64,000 nucleotides of DNA from Prauserella_A sp040645195 (lineage in GTDB: Bacteria; Actinomycetota; Actinomycetes; Mycobacteriales; Pseudonocardiaceae), in the NCBI RefSeq assembly GCF_040645195.1, contig NZ_JBEYXW010000002.1:360734-424733 (forward strand), read 5' to 3'. The translations under genes were made by a program, and so were the position numbers. Positions 16,440-24,828 of this stretch are shown piece after piece. Within the stretch, counting starts at the first letter, position 1, and the number at the start of each line of letters is the position of its first letter. A model generated the notes under the pieces. That model searched no databases, was not told the origin of the DNA, and was given only the letters and a program-made list of their open reading frames with translations.

Positions 16440-17402
16440 GTGACCGACGTGCTGTATCCGCCCACCGACCCGACCACGCACGGCATGCTCGACGTCGGCG
16501 ACGGGAACCACGTGTACTGGGAGAGCTACGGCAAGCCCGACGCCAAGCCCGCCCTCTACGTCCACGGCGGCCCAGGGTGGGGCGCCACGCCGATCACGCC
16601 CCGGTACTTCGATCCGGATCGCTATCGTCTCGTCGTGTTCGACCAGCGTGGCTGCGGTCGCAGCACCCCGCACGCGAGCGATCCGGCCACCGACATGCGC
16701 CACAACACCACCGAGCATCTGCTCGCCGACATGGAACGACTTCGCGAGCACCTCGGCGTCGAACGCTGGCTGCTCTTCGGCGGCTCCTGGGGATCCACCC
16801 TGATGCTCGCCTACGCCCAACGACATCCGCACCGGGTGACCGCGCTGGTCATCGTAGGCGTCACCACGGGCCGCCACGACGAGATCGACTGGCTCTACCG
16901 CGGAGCCGGGCGCTTTCTGCCCGAGGAGTGGGAGCGGTTTCGTGACGTCGTGCCGGCGGACGAGCGCGACGGCGACCTGACCGCCGCCTACGCCCGCCTG
17001 CTGGAGGATCCGGACCCCGCCGTGCGAGTCCGCGCAACCGACGCCTGGTGCGCCTGGGAGGACGCGATACTCGCCACCGAACCCCACGGCGTACCGGACG
17101 CGTTCAGCAGTCGCTCGCTCCGCGACCGGCTGGCGCTGGTCCGCATCTGCGCACACTACTTCTCGCACGACGCGTGGCTGGCCGATGGCGTCCTGCTCGC
17201 CGAAGCCGGACGCCTCGCCGGCATACCCGGCGTGCTGATCCACGGTCGCCACGACCTGAGCAGTCCGCTCCACACCGCGTGGGAGCTTGCCCGCCGCTGG
17301 CCCGGCGCCGAGCTCGCCGTCATCGACGACTCAGGGCACGTCGGCAGCGACACGACGCGGGCACGGATCCGCACGGCGCTGGACACCTTCGCCCAGGGGT
17401 GA
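16440..17402 (+). CDS. pip: proline iminopeptidase (alpha/beta hydrolase)
   Basis: Family S33 peptidase, 320 residues, releasing N-terminal proline from peptides. The opening MLDVGDGNHVYWESYGKPDAKPALYVHGGPG is diagnostic (oxyanion HGGPGWG), followed by FDQRGCGRSTPHAS, nucleophile elbow GGSWGS (Ser about residue 119), acid Asp in HGRHD and His in DSGHVG. GTG 16440 follows GGAAGGAATCCC. Probably repressed by the divergent MarR. Confidence 0.93.
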   Translation: MTDVLYPPTDPTTHGMLDVGDGNHVYWESYGKPDAKPALYVHGGPGWGATPITPRYFDPDRYRLVVFDQRGCGRSTPHASDPATDMRHNTTEHLLADMERLREHLGVERWLLFGGSWGSTLMLAYAQRHPHRVTALVIVGVTTGRHDEIDWLYRGAGRFLPEEWERFRDVVPADERDGDLTAAYARLLEDPDPAVRVRATDAWCAWEDAILATEPHGVPDAFSSRSLRDRLALVRICAHYFSHDAWLADGVLLAEAGRLAGIPGVLIHGRHDLSSPLHTAWELARRWPGAELAVIDDSGHVGSDTTRARIRTALDTFAQG

Positions 17403-17489
17403 CCGCCCAGGTTCGGCGAAGCCGCACTGTCCATATGCTGGATGGCACGGCGAAAACGGCGCCGAGCGCCGACGTGGAAGGGACCTGGC

Positions 17490-18791
17490 GTGGGCTCGCG
17501 GTGGACGGTGGAGCAGGTGCTCGCGCTCGCCCCCGACGGCGGCTCCGTGAAAGCCGCCCGCACGCTGGCGCGGCCCCGCACCTGGTCGGCGCTGGGCAGC
17601 ACCGACTCACTGGTGTGGGGCAAGTGTCAGGGCAGCGCCCGCGAGCCCTACCAGGTCACCGTGGACGTGACCGAGCCTGCGTTCCGCTGCAGCTGCCCCA
17701 GCCGCAAGTTCCCCTGCAAGCACGGGCTGGCGCTGCTGCTGATGTGGGCCGCACACGACGGCGCCGTCGCCGACCTCGACACCGCCTCCGACTTCGCCGC
17801 ACAGTGGGCAGCCGGCAGGCAGGAACGGTCCGCGCGGCGCGCCACCGGTTCGCCGCCCGATCCGGAGGCGGCGGCCACACGGCAGGCCGAGCGCGAACGT
17901 CTCATGACCGCCGGTCTCGACGACTTCGAGCGCTGGCTGTTCGACGTGGTGCGCCAGGGCCTCGCCACGGTGCGTACGCAGCCGCCACAGTTCTGGGACG
18001 ACACCGCCGCGCGGCTGGTCGACGCGCAGGTGCCGGGACTGGCCGAGCGGGTTCGCACCATGGGCGCTGTCGTGCACGCCCGGGCCGACTGGGCCGAGTA
18101 CCTGCTCGACCAGCTCGGCCGCTGGTATCTCGCGGTCCGCGCGTGGCGCCGCCGCGCCACACTGCCCGCGGACGCGCTGGGCGACCTGCGCGCGCTGCTC
18201 GGCTGGGCGCGGCGCTCCGAGGAAGTCCTTGCCGGCGAACGCGTGCACGACCGGTGGTGGGTCCTCGGACTGCGGCAGGAGGAGGACGAGCGGCTACTGT
18301 CCCAGCGAACCTGGCTCTACGGGCAGAACAGCAGCGAAATGGTGGTGTTACTCGACTTCGCCGCGGCCGGCGGGACACTGCGGGTTCCGCAGGTGCTCGG
18401 TTCGGTACTCGACGGCGAGCTGGCCCTCTACCCCGGCTCGGCACCGCGGCGGGCACTGCTCGCCGGTGAGCACACGGTGACCACGGGCGACGGCCTGCCC
18501 GTGACCGACACCGTTCTCGGTGCGCTCGACAAGGCGGCGACGTGGCTCGCAGGCAACCCGTGGCTCGACCGGATTCCCATGGCACTCGGTGAGATCACCC
18601 TCATGCCCGGCGAACAGGACGCCGTCCTCGTCGACCGCGCGGGCAGCGCGCTGCCGGTCGCAGCGGGCACGGACGTCTGGCCGCTGCTCGCGCTCTCCGG
18701 CGGCCACCCCGTCGAGGTGTTCGGCGAGTGGATCGACAACCGGTTCCACCCGTGCAGCGTCGCCGCGGCCGGGAAGCTGGTGTCGGTATGA
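17490..18791 (+). CDS. SWIM zinc-finger protein
   Basis: First gene of a five-gene coupled operon. A SWIM finger is present as CSC...CKH (Cys67, Cys69, Cys76, His78), a zinc site known for DNA or protein binding. The remaining 350 residues are mostly helical and unrecognised, with a conserved-looking C-terminal block (WPLLALSGGHPVEVFGEWIDNRFHPCSV). GTG 17490 after GGAAGGGA gives the start MGSRWTVEQV; an upstream ATG at 17442 adds only a basic stretch. The stop overlaps the next start by 4 nt. Together with the MoxR and VWA genes it suggests a remodelling or chelatase-like machine. Confidence 0.85.
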   Translation: MGSRWTVEQVLALAPDGGSVKAARTLARPRTWSALGSTDSLVWGKCQGSAREPYQVTVDVTEPAFRCSCPSRKFPCKHGLALLLMWAAHDGAVADLDTASDFAAQWAAGRQERSARRATGSPPDPEAAATRQAERERLMTAGLDDFERWLFDVVRQGLATVRTQPPQFWDDTAARLVDAQVPGLAERVRTMGAVVHARADWAEYLLDQLGRWYLAVRAWRRRATLPADALGDLRALLGWARRSEEVLAGERVHDRWWVLGLRQEEDERLLSQRTWLYGQNSSEMVVLLDFAAAGGTLRVPQVLGSVLDGELALYPGSAPRRALLAGEHTVTTGDGLPVTDTVLGALDKAATWLAGNPWLDRIPMALGEITLMPGEQDAVLVDRAGSALPVAAGTDVWPLLALSGGHPVEVFGEWIDNRFHPCSVAAAGKLVSV

Positions 18792-20203
18792 GTGAATGGG
18801 ACACGCTGATCGGCACCGCGCTCGTCGGGACCGGGCGCCGGCCGCCGCCTGCCGACCTGCTCGCCGGTGTGGTCGCACCAGGCACGCTCCCGGTCGACGG
18901 GACCGAAGCCACCGTGCTGGCCTCCGCCGCTGTGCTCGGAACCCGCCGCCGCGCGGGCTGGCTTCCCCCGGCCTGGCAGGGCACACCGCGAGACGCCGCG
19001 GCCGCCGACGACCGGCCGGAGTGCTCGGCGGCCGCGGCACAACTTCTGGAACTCCTGCTCGATCGCAGCATCCGCGTCGACGGCGGCAACGAGCCGTTGA
19101 TCGCTTATTGGCTCCACGCATGCGAGGCGGCCGGGCACCGCCCACCGGCGCAGCTAGTGGTGCCCCTCCTCCAGGCAGGCACCACGGTCCCGGAGCTACG
19201 CGAAGCTGTACGTTCCGCTGCGGGGGCGCGCGGCGGATGGCTCGGCACTCACAACCGGCGCTGGGCGTGGGCGGTACCGGCCGACGTCGCAGGCGCCGCC
19301 GGACAGTTCGGCACCGCCACCCGCGCCGAACGGCTGGCCCTGCTCGCCACGCTGCGCGAGGTGGACCCGCAACTCGCGCGCGGGCTCGTCGAGCAGACCT
19401 GGACAGCTGAGCAGGCGGCCAGCCGTGCCGCACTCGTCGACACACTCGCCATCGGACTGTCCGATGCGGACGAACCGTTCCTCGAGTCCGTTCTGGACGA
19501 TCGGGCACCCACCGTGCGAGCGGCCGCCGCGGCGCTGCTCGACCGGCTGCCCCACTCCCGCCGCGCCGCCAGGATGGCCCAGCGGGTCCGCGCACTCACC
19601 CGGCAAGACAGCACCATCGAACTGCCCGGCGAACCCGACGCCGCCGCCCGCCGGGACGGCATCACCGACCGCCGCGAACCCGGCCATGGACTACACGCGT
19701 CGTGGCTCATCCAGATCGTCGGAGCCGCCCCGCTGCAGTCACCGCCCGGCACCACGGCTCTCCGGCAGGCCGATCCCGCGGTGATCGCGGGCTGGACGAA
19801 AGCGGCGCTGCGGCAACAGGACATCCGGTGGCTTACCGCCCTCGCGCAGTCCGACCCCACGGCCGAGCTCCTCCGCGCACTGCCGCCGGAGGTGGGCACT
19901 CGCATCGTCAGTGAACTATCCACAGTGGACGCTCGGTTCGCGGCACTGCTCGCCGCGTGTCCCGGCCCGTGGCCCGCGACGTTCTCCAGCGCCGTCATCG
20001 AGCGGTTGCGGACCGTCCGAACCGACCGGGTGCTCGCCACCGCGTTCCCCGGGCTGGCACAACACCTCGACACCACCGCACTGACCGGGGTCGAGAGCTG
20101 GCTCGCCGAAACGTCCCACGACAGCAAGGCGCGCCGCCGCACACTGCGCAGCCTCGCCCACGCCCTCACCATCCGAAGCGCCATCGATCAGGAGTTCTCA
20201 TGA
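18788..20203 (+). CDS. DUF5691 protein
   Basis: A 471-residue mostly helical protein beginning MSEWDTLIGTALVGTGRRPPP, matching the DUF5691 family that occurs beside SWIM, MoxR and VWA genes. The repeated paired helices (for example LLATLREVDPQLARGLVEQTWTAEQAASRAALVDTLAIGLSD and APTVRAAAAALLDRLPHSRRAARM) look HEAT-like, suggesting a scaffold. No catalytic motif seen. Coupled on both sides by ATGA overlaps. Confidence 0.75.
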   Translation: MSEWDTLIGTALVGTGRRPPPADLLAGVVAPGTLPVDGTEATVLASAAVLGTRRRAGWLPPAWQGTPRDAAAADDRPECSAAAAQLLELLLDRSIRVDGGNEPLIAYWLHACEAAGHRPPAQLVVPLLQAGTTVPELREAVRSAAGARGGWLGTHNRRWAWAVPADVAGAAGQFGTATRAERLALLATLREVDPQLARGLVEQTWTAEQAASRAALVDTLAIGLSDADEPFLESVLDDRAPTVRAAAAALLDRLPHSRRAARMAQRVRALTRQDSTIELPGEPDAAARRDGITDRREPGHGLHASWLIQIVGAAPLQSPPGTTALRQADPAVIAGWTKAALRQQDIRWLTALAQSDPTAELLRALPPEVGTRIVSELSTVDARFAALLAACPGPWPATFSSAVIERLRTVRTDRVLATAFPGLAQHLDTTALTGVESWLAETSHDSKARRRTLRSLAHALTIRSAIDQEFS

Positions 20204-21288
20204 CCGACGTGCCCGCAGTACTCCGGGCGCATGCCGAGCAGGAACACGCCGACGAGCTGGCCGCACTCGCCGCGGCCGACGATCGTCCCCGGCCACCCAA
20301 CTGGCGGCTGTCGCCGTGGGCCGTTGCCACCTACGTGCTCGGTGGCCAGACCCAGGACGGCACGGAGATCAGCCCGAAGTACCTCGGGTCCCGCAGGCTG
20401 GTCGAGGTCGCCGTCGCCACCCTCGCGACCGATCGGGCCCTGCTGCTGCTCGGTGTGCCCGGCACCGCCAAGACGTGGCTCGCCGAGCACCTGGCGGCGG
20501 CCATCTCGGGTGATTCGACCCAGCTGGTCCAGGGCACCAGTGGCACCGCCGAGGAGGCCATCCGGTACGGCTGGAACTACGCGCGGCTGCTGGCGGAGGG
20601 GCCGTCGCGGGGCGCCTTGGTCGCCAGCCCGGTTCTGCGTGCCATGGAACGCGGCGGCATCGCCCGCATCGAGGAGCTGACCCGCATTCCCTCCGACGTG
20701 CAGGACGCACTGATCACGGTACTCAGCGAGAAGTCGTTGCCGATTCCCGAACTCGACGACGAGGTGCAGGCACGCGCCGGGTTCAACGTGATCGCCACCG
20801 CCAACGACCGCGACCGCGGCGTCAACGAGCTGTCCGCGGCGCTCAAGCGGCGGTTCAACGTGGTGGTGCTGCCGCTGCCGGAGGACATCGAATCGGAGGT
20901 CGAGATCGTCCGGTTGCGGGTCGGCCAGCTCGGCGCCGCCCTCCAGCTGCCGGCCGAGTTGAAGGCGGTGGAGGAGATCCGCAGGGTGGTCACCGTTTTC
21001 CGGGAGCTCCGCGACGGGGTCACCGCCGACGGCCGCACGAAGCTCAAGTCGCCATCGGGCACGCTGAGCACCGCGGAGGCGATCTCCGTGCTCACCAGCG
21101 GCATCGCACTGGCGGCGCACTTCGGCGACGGCGTGGTCCGCGCTGCCGACGTCGCGGCCGGTCTGCACGGCGCGGTGGTCAAGGATCCGGTCGCCGACCG
21201 GCTGGTCTGGCGCGAGTACCTCGAGGCCGTGGTGCGCGAACGGTCACCGTGGCAGGACCTCTACCGGGCATGCCGCGAGCTGGTGTGA
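20200..21288 (+). CDS. MoxR-family AAA+ ATPase
   Basis: A 362-residue AAA+ protein: Walker A GVPGTAKT at 85-92, Walker B IARIEE at 154-159 (Glu in place of the usual Asp), sensor 1 Asn202 in ATAND and arginine finger in LKRRFN near 217-218. MoxR ATPases work with VWA proteins to remodel partner proteins or insert metals, as in magnesium chelatase. The VWA partner is two genes downstream. Confidence 0.92.
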   Translation: MTDVPAVLRAHAEQEHADELAALAAADDRPRPPNWRLSPWAVATYVLGGQTQDGTEISPKYLGSRRLVEVAVATLATDRALLLLGVPGTAKTWLAEHLAAAISGDSTQLVQGTSGTAEEAIRYGWNYARLLAEGPSRGALVASPVLRAMERGGIARIEELTRIPSDVQDALITVLSEKSLPIPELDDEVQARAGFNVIATANDRDRGVNELSAALKRRFNVVVLPLPEDIESEVEIVRLRVGQLGAALQLPAELKAVEEIRRVVTVFRELRDGVTADGRTKLKSPSGTLSTAEAISVLTSGIALAAHFGDGVVRAADVAAGLHGAVVKDPVADRLVWREYLEAVVRERSPWQDLYRACRELV

Positions 21289-23480
21289 GCGGCGAGGCCG
21301 GCCCGATGCACGTCCTCGGCATACGGCACCACGGTCCCGGCTCGGCGCGCGCGGTCCGCGCCGCGCTCGATGCCCTCTCCCCCGCGCTGGTCCTGATCGA
21401 GGGGCCGCCCGAGCTGGACCAGGTCGCCGGTCTGGCAGCCTCGGCAGGTATGCGGCCACCGGTGGCGGGGCTGGTGTACGCCGCGGACAACCCCGCGACC
21501 GCGGCGTTCTACCCCATGGCGGCGTTCTCCCCGGAGTGGGTTGCCCTGCGCTGGGCCGCCGAGCACGGCAGGCAGGCGCGCTTTCTCGACCTGCCGGCCG
21601 CCAACGCCCTCGCGCTGGACGACGAGGAGCCCCGTTCCCCTGCCGACCCGATCGCCACGCTCGCCGCGGCCGCCGGATACGACGACCCGGAACGCTGGTG
21701 GGAGGACGCCATCGAGCTGCGCTACCACGGCATGGACGTCTTCGCCGCGGTCGGCGAAGCCATGCACACGTTGCGCGACGGGTACGAACTCGACCCGCAC
21801 ACCCGCCGCAGGGAAGCCGCCATGCGCCGGATACTGCGGGCGGCCCGGCGCGCCGAGCGGGGGACGATCGTGGTCGTGTGCGGCGCGTGGCACGTGCCCG
21901 CGCTCAGCCCGGACCACTTCCCCACGGCGACCTCCGATGCCGCCCTGCTCAAGGGGCTGCCGAGCACCAAGGTGCGCGCCACCTGGGTGCCATGGACCTC
22001 CGGTCGGCTGGCCAGAGCCAGCGGCTACGGCGCGGGAATCGAGTCCCCCGGCTGGTACCACCACCTGTACACCACACCCGACGAGGTGGTGGGCCGGTGG
22101 CTCGTGCGCGTTGCCCGGTTGCTGCGCGCCGAGCAGTACGACGTGTCGTCCGCGGCGGTGATCGAGGCGGTCCGGCTGGCGCACGCGCTGGCCGGCCTGC
22201 GTGGCCGTCCGCAGCCGGGGCTTGCCGAGGTGCTCGAGTCCGCCCAGTCCGTGCTGTGCGGAGGTTCGCCGGTCCCCATGCGGCTGGTGGCCCGCGAGCT
22301 TCTGGTCGGCGACGTCCTCGGCAGGGTCCCGCCCGATACCCCGATGGTGCCGCTCGCCCGCGACCTGGAGACCAGCCGGAAACGGCTGCGGCTCAAGCAG
22401 AGCGCAGCGGTCCGGACACTTGATCTCGACCTGCGCACGGCGACGCACCGCGAGCGCAGCACCCTGCTGCACCGGCTGCTGCTGCTCGGCGTGCCGTGGG
22501 GCGTCCCCGCCGAGGTGGGCAGGACGAGGGGCACGTTCCGTGAGTCGTGGACGCTGGAATGGCGGCCCGAGCTCGACGTGGCGCTGATCGAGGCGAGCGG
22601 CTACGGCTCGACGATCGGCACCGCCGCAACGGCGATCGTCACGCAGCGGGCCGCCGAGGCCGATCTGGCCGCGCTCGCCGAGTTGGTGGAGACAGCGCTG
22701 GTGGCCGATCTGCCGGACGCGCTCAGCACCGTCCTCACGGAACTGGATGCGCGGGCGGCGCGGGCACACGACACGTCGCGGCTGATGGCGGCGGTGGAGC
22801 CCATGGCCAGGGTGCGCCGCTACGGCACGGTGCGGCGCGCCGACACCGGCCTGGTGCAACGGGTGCTGACCGGCGTCGTGACCCGGGTGGCCGTCGGCCT
22901 GCCCGCGGCCTGTGCCGCCCTCGACGACGACGCCGCGGCGGCGCTGCGTGAGCTGGTCGACGGAGTACAGCGCGGCATCGCACTGCTCGACCAGGACCCG
23001 CTGCGGCGGGAATGGCAGCGTGCGCTCGACGCGGTGGCCGAACAGCCAGGCGTCCACGGCCTCGTCGCGGGCCGCGCGACACGGCTGCTGCTGGACGCCG
23101 GGCGGATCGACGTGGGCGAGGCGAGCCGGCGGTTGTCCCTTCGCCTCTCCCCCGCGGCGAACGCGGTGCAGGCCGCGGGCTGGCTGGACGGCTTCCTGTC
23201 CGGCGAGGCTGCGCTCCTGGTCCACGAGCCGGAGCTGCTCGCGGTCGTGGACCGCTGGGTGACCGAAGTGGACAGTGCACTGTTCGACCACCTCCTCCCG
23301 TTGCTGCGGCGGACGTTCGCCACGTTCCCGCCCGCCGAACGCCGCGACATCGGTGCGCAGGTGGCCCGGCTGGACCGCGGCATCACGAACCTGCCGGCCA
23401 TGTCCGGCCAGGACCTCGACCCGGACCGGGCGGCCAGGGTCCTGCCCCGCGTCCTCGACCTTCTCGGGAGCGACCGATGA
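21285..23480 (+). CDS. DUF5682 protein with TraB/TIKI-like motifs
   Basis: About 731 residues. The N-terminal 210 residues contain GIRHHGPGSA (GxxH at 12-15), an acidic EGPPE (about 39-43), RREAAM (175-180) and VVVCGAWHVPAL (second GxxH at 200-203). The GxxH...REAxM...GxxH order recalls the TraB/TIKI/EreA-like superfamily, some of whose members are metallopeptidases; this is inference from motifs. The remaining 500 residues are helical and unrecognised. GTG 21285 overlaps the MoxR stop; ATG 21306 is an alternative. Coupled to the VWA gene by ATGA. Confidence 0.8.
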   Translation: MSGEAGPMHVLGIRHHGPGSARAVRAALDALSPALVLIEGPPELDQVAGLAASAGMRPPVAGLVYAADNPATAAFYPMAAFSPEWVALRWAAEHGRQARFLDLPAANALALDDEEPRSPADPIATLAAAAGYDDPERWWEDAIELRYHGMDVFAAVGEAMHTLRDGYELDPHTRRREAAMRRILRAARRAERGTIVVVCGAWHVPALSPDHFPTATSDAALLKGLPSTKVRATWVPWTSGRLARASGYGAGIESPGWYHHLYTTPDEVVGRWLVRVARLLRAEQYDVSSAAVIEAVRLAHALAGLRGRPQPGLAEVLESAQSVLCGGSPVPMRLVARELLVGDVLGRVPPDTPMVPLARDLETSRKRLRLKQSAAVRTLDLDLRTATHRERSTLLHRLLLLGVPWGVPAEVGRTRGTFRESWTLEWRPELDVALIEASGYGSTIGTAATAIVTQRAAEADLAALAELVETALVADLPDALSTVLTELDARAARAHDTSRLMAAVEPMARVRRYGTVRRADTGLVQRVLTGVVTRVAVGLPAACAALDDDAAAALRELVDGVQRGIALLDQDPLRREWQRALDAVAEQPGVHGLVAGRATRLLLDAGRIDVGEASRRLSLRLSPAANAVQAAGWLDGFLSGEAALLVHEPELLAVVDRWVTEVDSALFDHLLPLLRRTFATFPPAERRDIGAQVARLDRGITNLPAMSGQDLDPDRAARVLPRVLDLLGSDR

Positions 23481-24631
23481 ACGACCGGCTCCGCCGTTGG
23501 CGGCTCGTCCTCGGCGGCTCGGACGCCGACGGCACCGGCAGCACACTGTCCGGCGGGGACCTCAAGCGGGACAGCACGCTGGATGCCTTGTACGGCAACG
23601 ACAAGCGGCGCGGCGGACTGGGCGGCTCCTCGCCGAGGGTCGCCCGCTGGCTCGGCGATATCCGCGGGTACTTCCCGGCGTCGGTGGTGCAGGTCATGCA
23701 GCGCGACGCCATGGACCGGCTCGGCCTGCGGCGGTTGTTGCTGGAACCGGAGCTGCTCGAATCGGTGCAGCCCGACGTGCACCTGGTGGGTACGCTGCTG
23801 AGCCTCAACGAGGCCATTCCCGAGCGCTCCCGGCAGACCGCGCGGGAAGTGGTCCGCCAGGTGGTCGAGGAGCTGGAACGGCGGCTGGCGCAACCCACCC
23901 GGCAGGCCGTCACCGGAGCGCTCCACCGCGCCGGGCGCACCAGCAGGCCCCGCGCCGGTGACATCGACTGGAATCGCACGATCCTGGCCAACCTGAAGCA
24001 CTACCAGCCCGCCCACCGCACCGTGGTTCCGGAGCGACTGATCGGTTACGGGCGCCGGCTGCCACAGCTGAGCCGGGAGGTCGTGCTGTGCCTCGACCAG
24101 AGCGGGTCGATGGCGTCGTCGGTGGTCTACGCCGGTGTGTTCGGTGCGGTGCTGGCGTCGGTGCGGTCACTGCGCACCCGGATCGTCGCGTTCGACACGG
24201 AGATCGCCGACCTCACCGACGCGGTCGCCGATCCGGTCGAGTTGCTGTTCGGTGTGCAACTCGGCGGCGGTACCGACATCGCCTCCGCTCTCGCCTACTG
24301 CCAGACGCAGATCGCCAACCCGCGCGACACGGTGTTCGTGCTGATCAGTGACCTGTTCGAGGGCGGCGACAACGACGAGATGCTGCGCCGCGCGCAGGCG
24401 CTGGTCGCCGGTGAGACACAGGTGGTGTGCCTGCTGGCGCTCAACGACGAGGGAGCACCGGCCTACGACCACGACAACGCCGCGGCACTGGCCGCGCTGG
24501 GCATCCCGACCTTCGCCTGCACGCCGGACCGGTTCCCCGATCTCCTCGCGGCCGCGATCGAACGTGAGGACCTCACGGCGTGGGCAGGCGCGCACGACAT
24601 CACGCTGGCCGCGCCGCCCGCTGACGGCTAG
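23477..24631 (+). CDS. VWA domain protein (MoxR partner)
   Basis: A 384-residue protein. Residues 1-195 are helical; residues 200-375 are a von Willebrand A domain with a complete MIDAS: DQSGS (Asp207, Ser209, Ser211), Thr266 in GGGTD and Asp292 in ISDLF. It is the expected partner of the MoxR ATPase. Last gene of the SWIM-DUF5691-MoxR-DUF5682-VWA operon. Confidence 0.92.
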   Translation: MNDRLRRWRLVLGGSDADGTGSTLSGGDLKRDSTLDALYGNDKRRGGLGGSSPRVARWLGDIRGYFPASVVQVMQRDAMDRLGLRRLLLEPELLESVQPDVHLVGTLLSLNEAIPERSRQTAREVVRQVVEELERRLAQPTRQAVTGALHRAGRTSRPRAGDIDWNRTILANLKHYQPAHRTVVPERLIGYGRRLPQLSREVVLCLDQSGSMASSVVYAGVFGAVLASVRSLRTRIVAFDTEIADLTDAVADPVELLFGVQLGGGTDIASALAYCQTQIANPRDTVFVLISDLFEGGDNDEMLRRAQALVAGETQVVCLLALNDEGAPAYDHDNAAALAALGIPTFACTPDRFPDLLAAAIEREDLTAWAGAHDITLAAPPADG

Positions 24632-24648
24632 GCGCGGTCGGGTAGCGT
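24621..24648 (+). promoter_or_regulatory. promoter of leaderless leader peptide
   Basis: CTGACG and TAGCGT separated by 16 bases, with the leader ATG 7 bases after the second hexamer. Transcription would begin at or next to the A of that ATG, so the leader mRNA would be leaderless. The first hexamer overlaps the end of the VWA gene. Confidence 0.5.
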
Positions 24649-24655
24649 GCGTGCC

Positions 24656-24721
24656 ATGTCGAGTCCTGAGTCAGACAGGGTGGGGGCTTTCGGTCACGCC
24701 GTCAGCCCCCTGAACCACTGA
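24656..24721 (+). CDS. 21-residue leader peptide of the exporter gene
   Basis: A short open frame of 21 codons (starting MSSPESDRVGAF, ending SPLNH) that ends 107 bases before the Cmx-like gene. It spans a 7-base-pair hairpin (24682-24710) and follows a well-spaced promoter without room for an RBS. Short leader peptides ahead of ribosome-targeting-drug resistance genes usually act by translation- or transcription-attenuation: a stalled ribosome refolds the RNA. Inference, no homologue checked. Confidence 0.5.
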   Translation: MSSPESDRVGAFGHAVSPLNH

Positions 24722-24811
24722 GCGCCTAGTTCTGCCGTTCTCTACGGCCAGGCGAGTACGCCCTGTGGGTGCTGACCGCGGTGACGAGATGACCTTTCTC
24801 GTTCTTCTCCT
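24682..24811 (+). promoter_or_regulatory. attenuator-like hairpins upstream of cmx
   Basis: Hairpin 1 pairs GGGGGCT (24682) with AGCCCCC (24704) inside the leader peptide. Hairpin 2 pairs ACGAGA (24784) with TCTCGT (24797) around a 7-base loop, followed by a pyrimidine run (TCTTCTCCT), and resembles a weak intrinsic terminator 18 bases before the exporter's RBS. Confidence 0.45.
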
Positions 24812-24828
24812 CACCCCGGAGCCACTCG

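Noticed and set aside
21261..23546. Long open frame on the minus strand opposite DUF5682
   Set aside because: Antisense open frames are common in GC-rich DNA; the plus strand carries the coupled operon and recognisable motifs.
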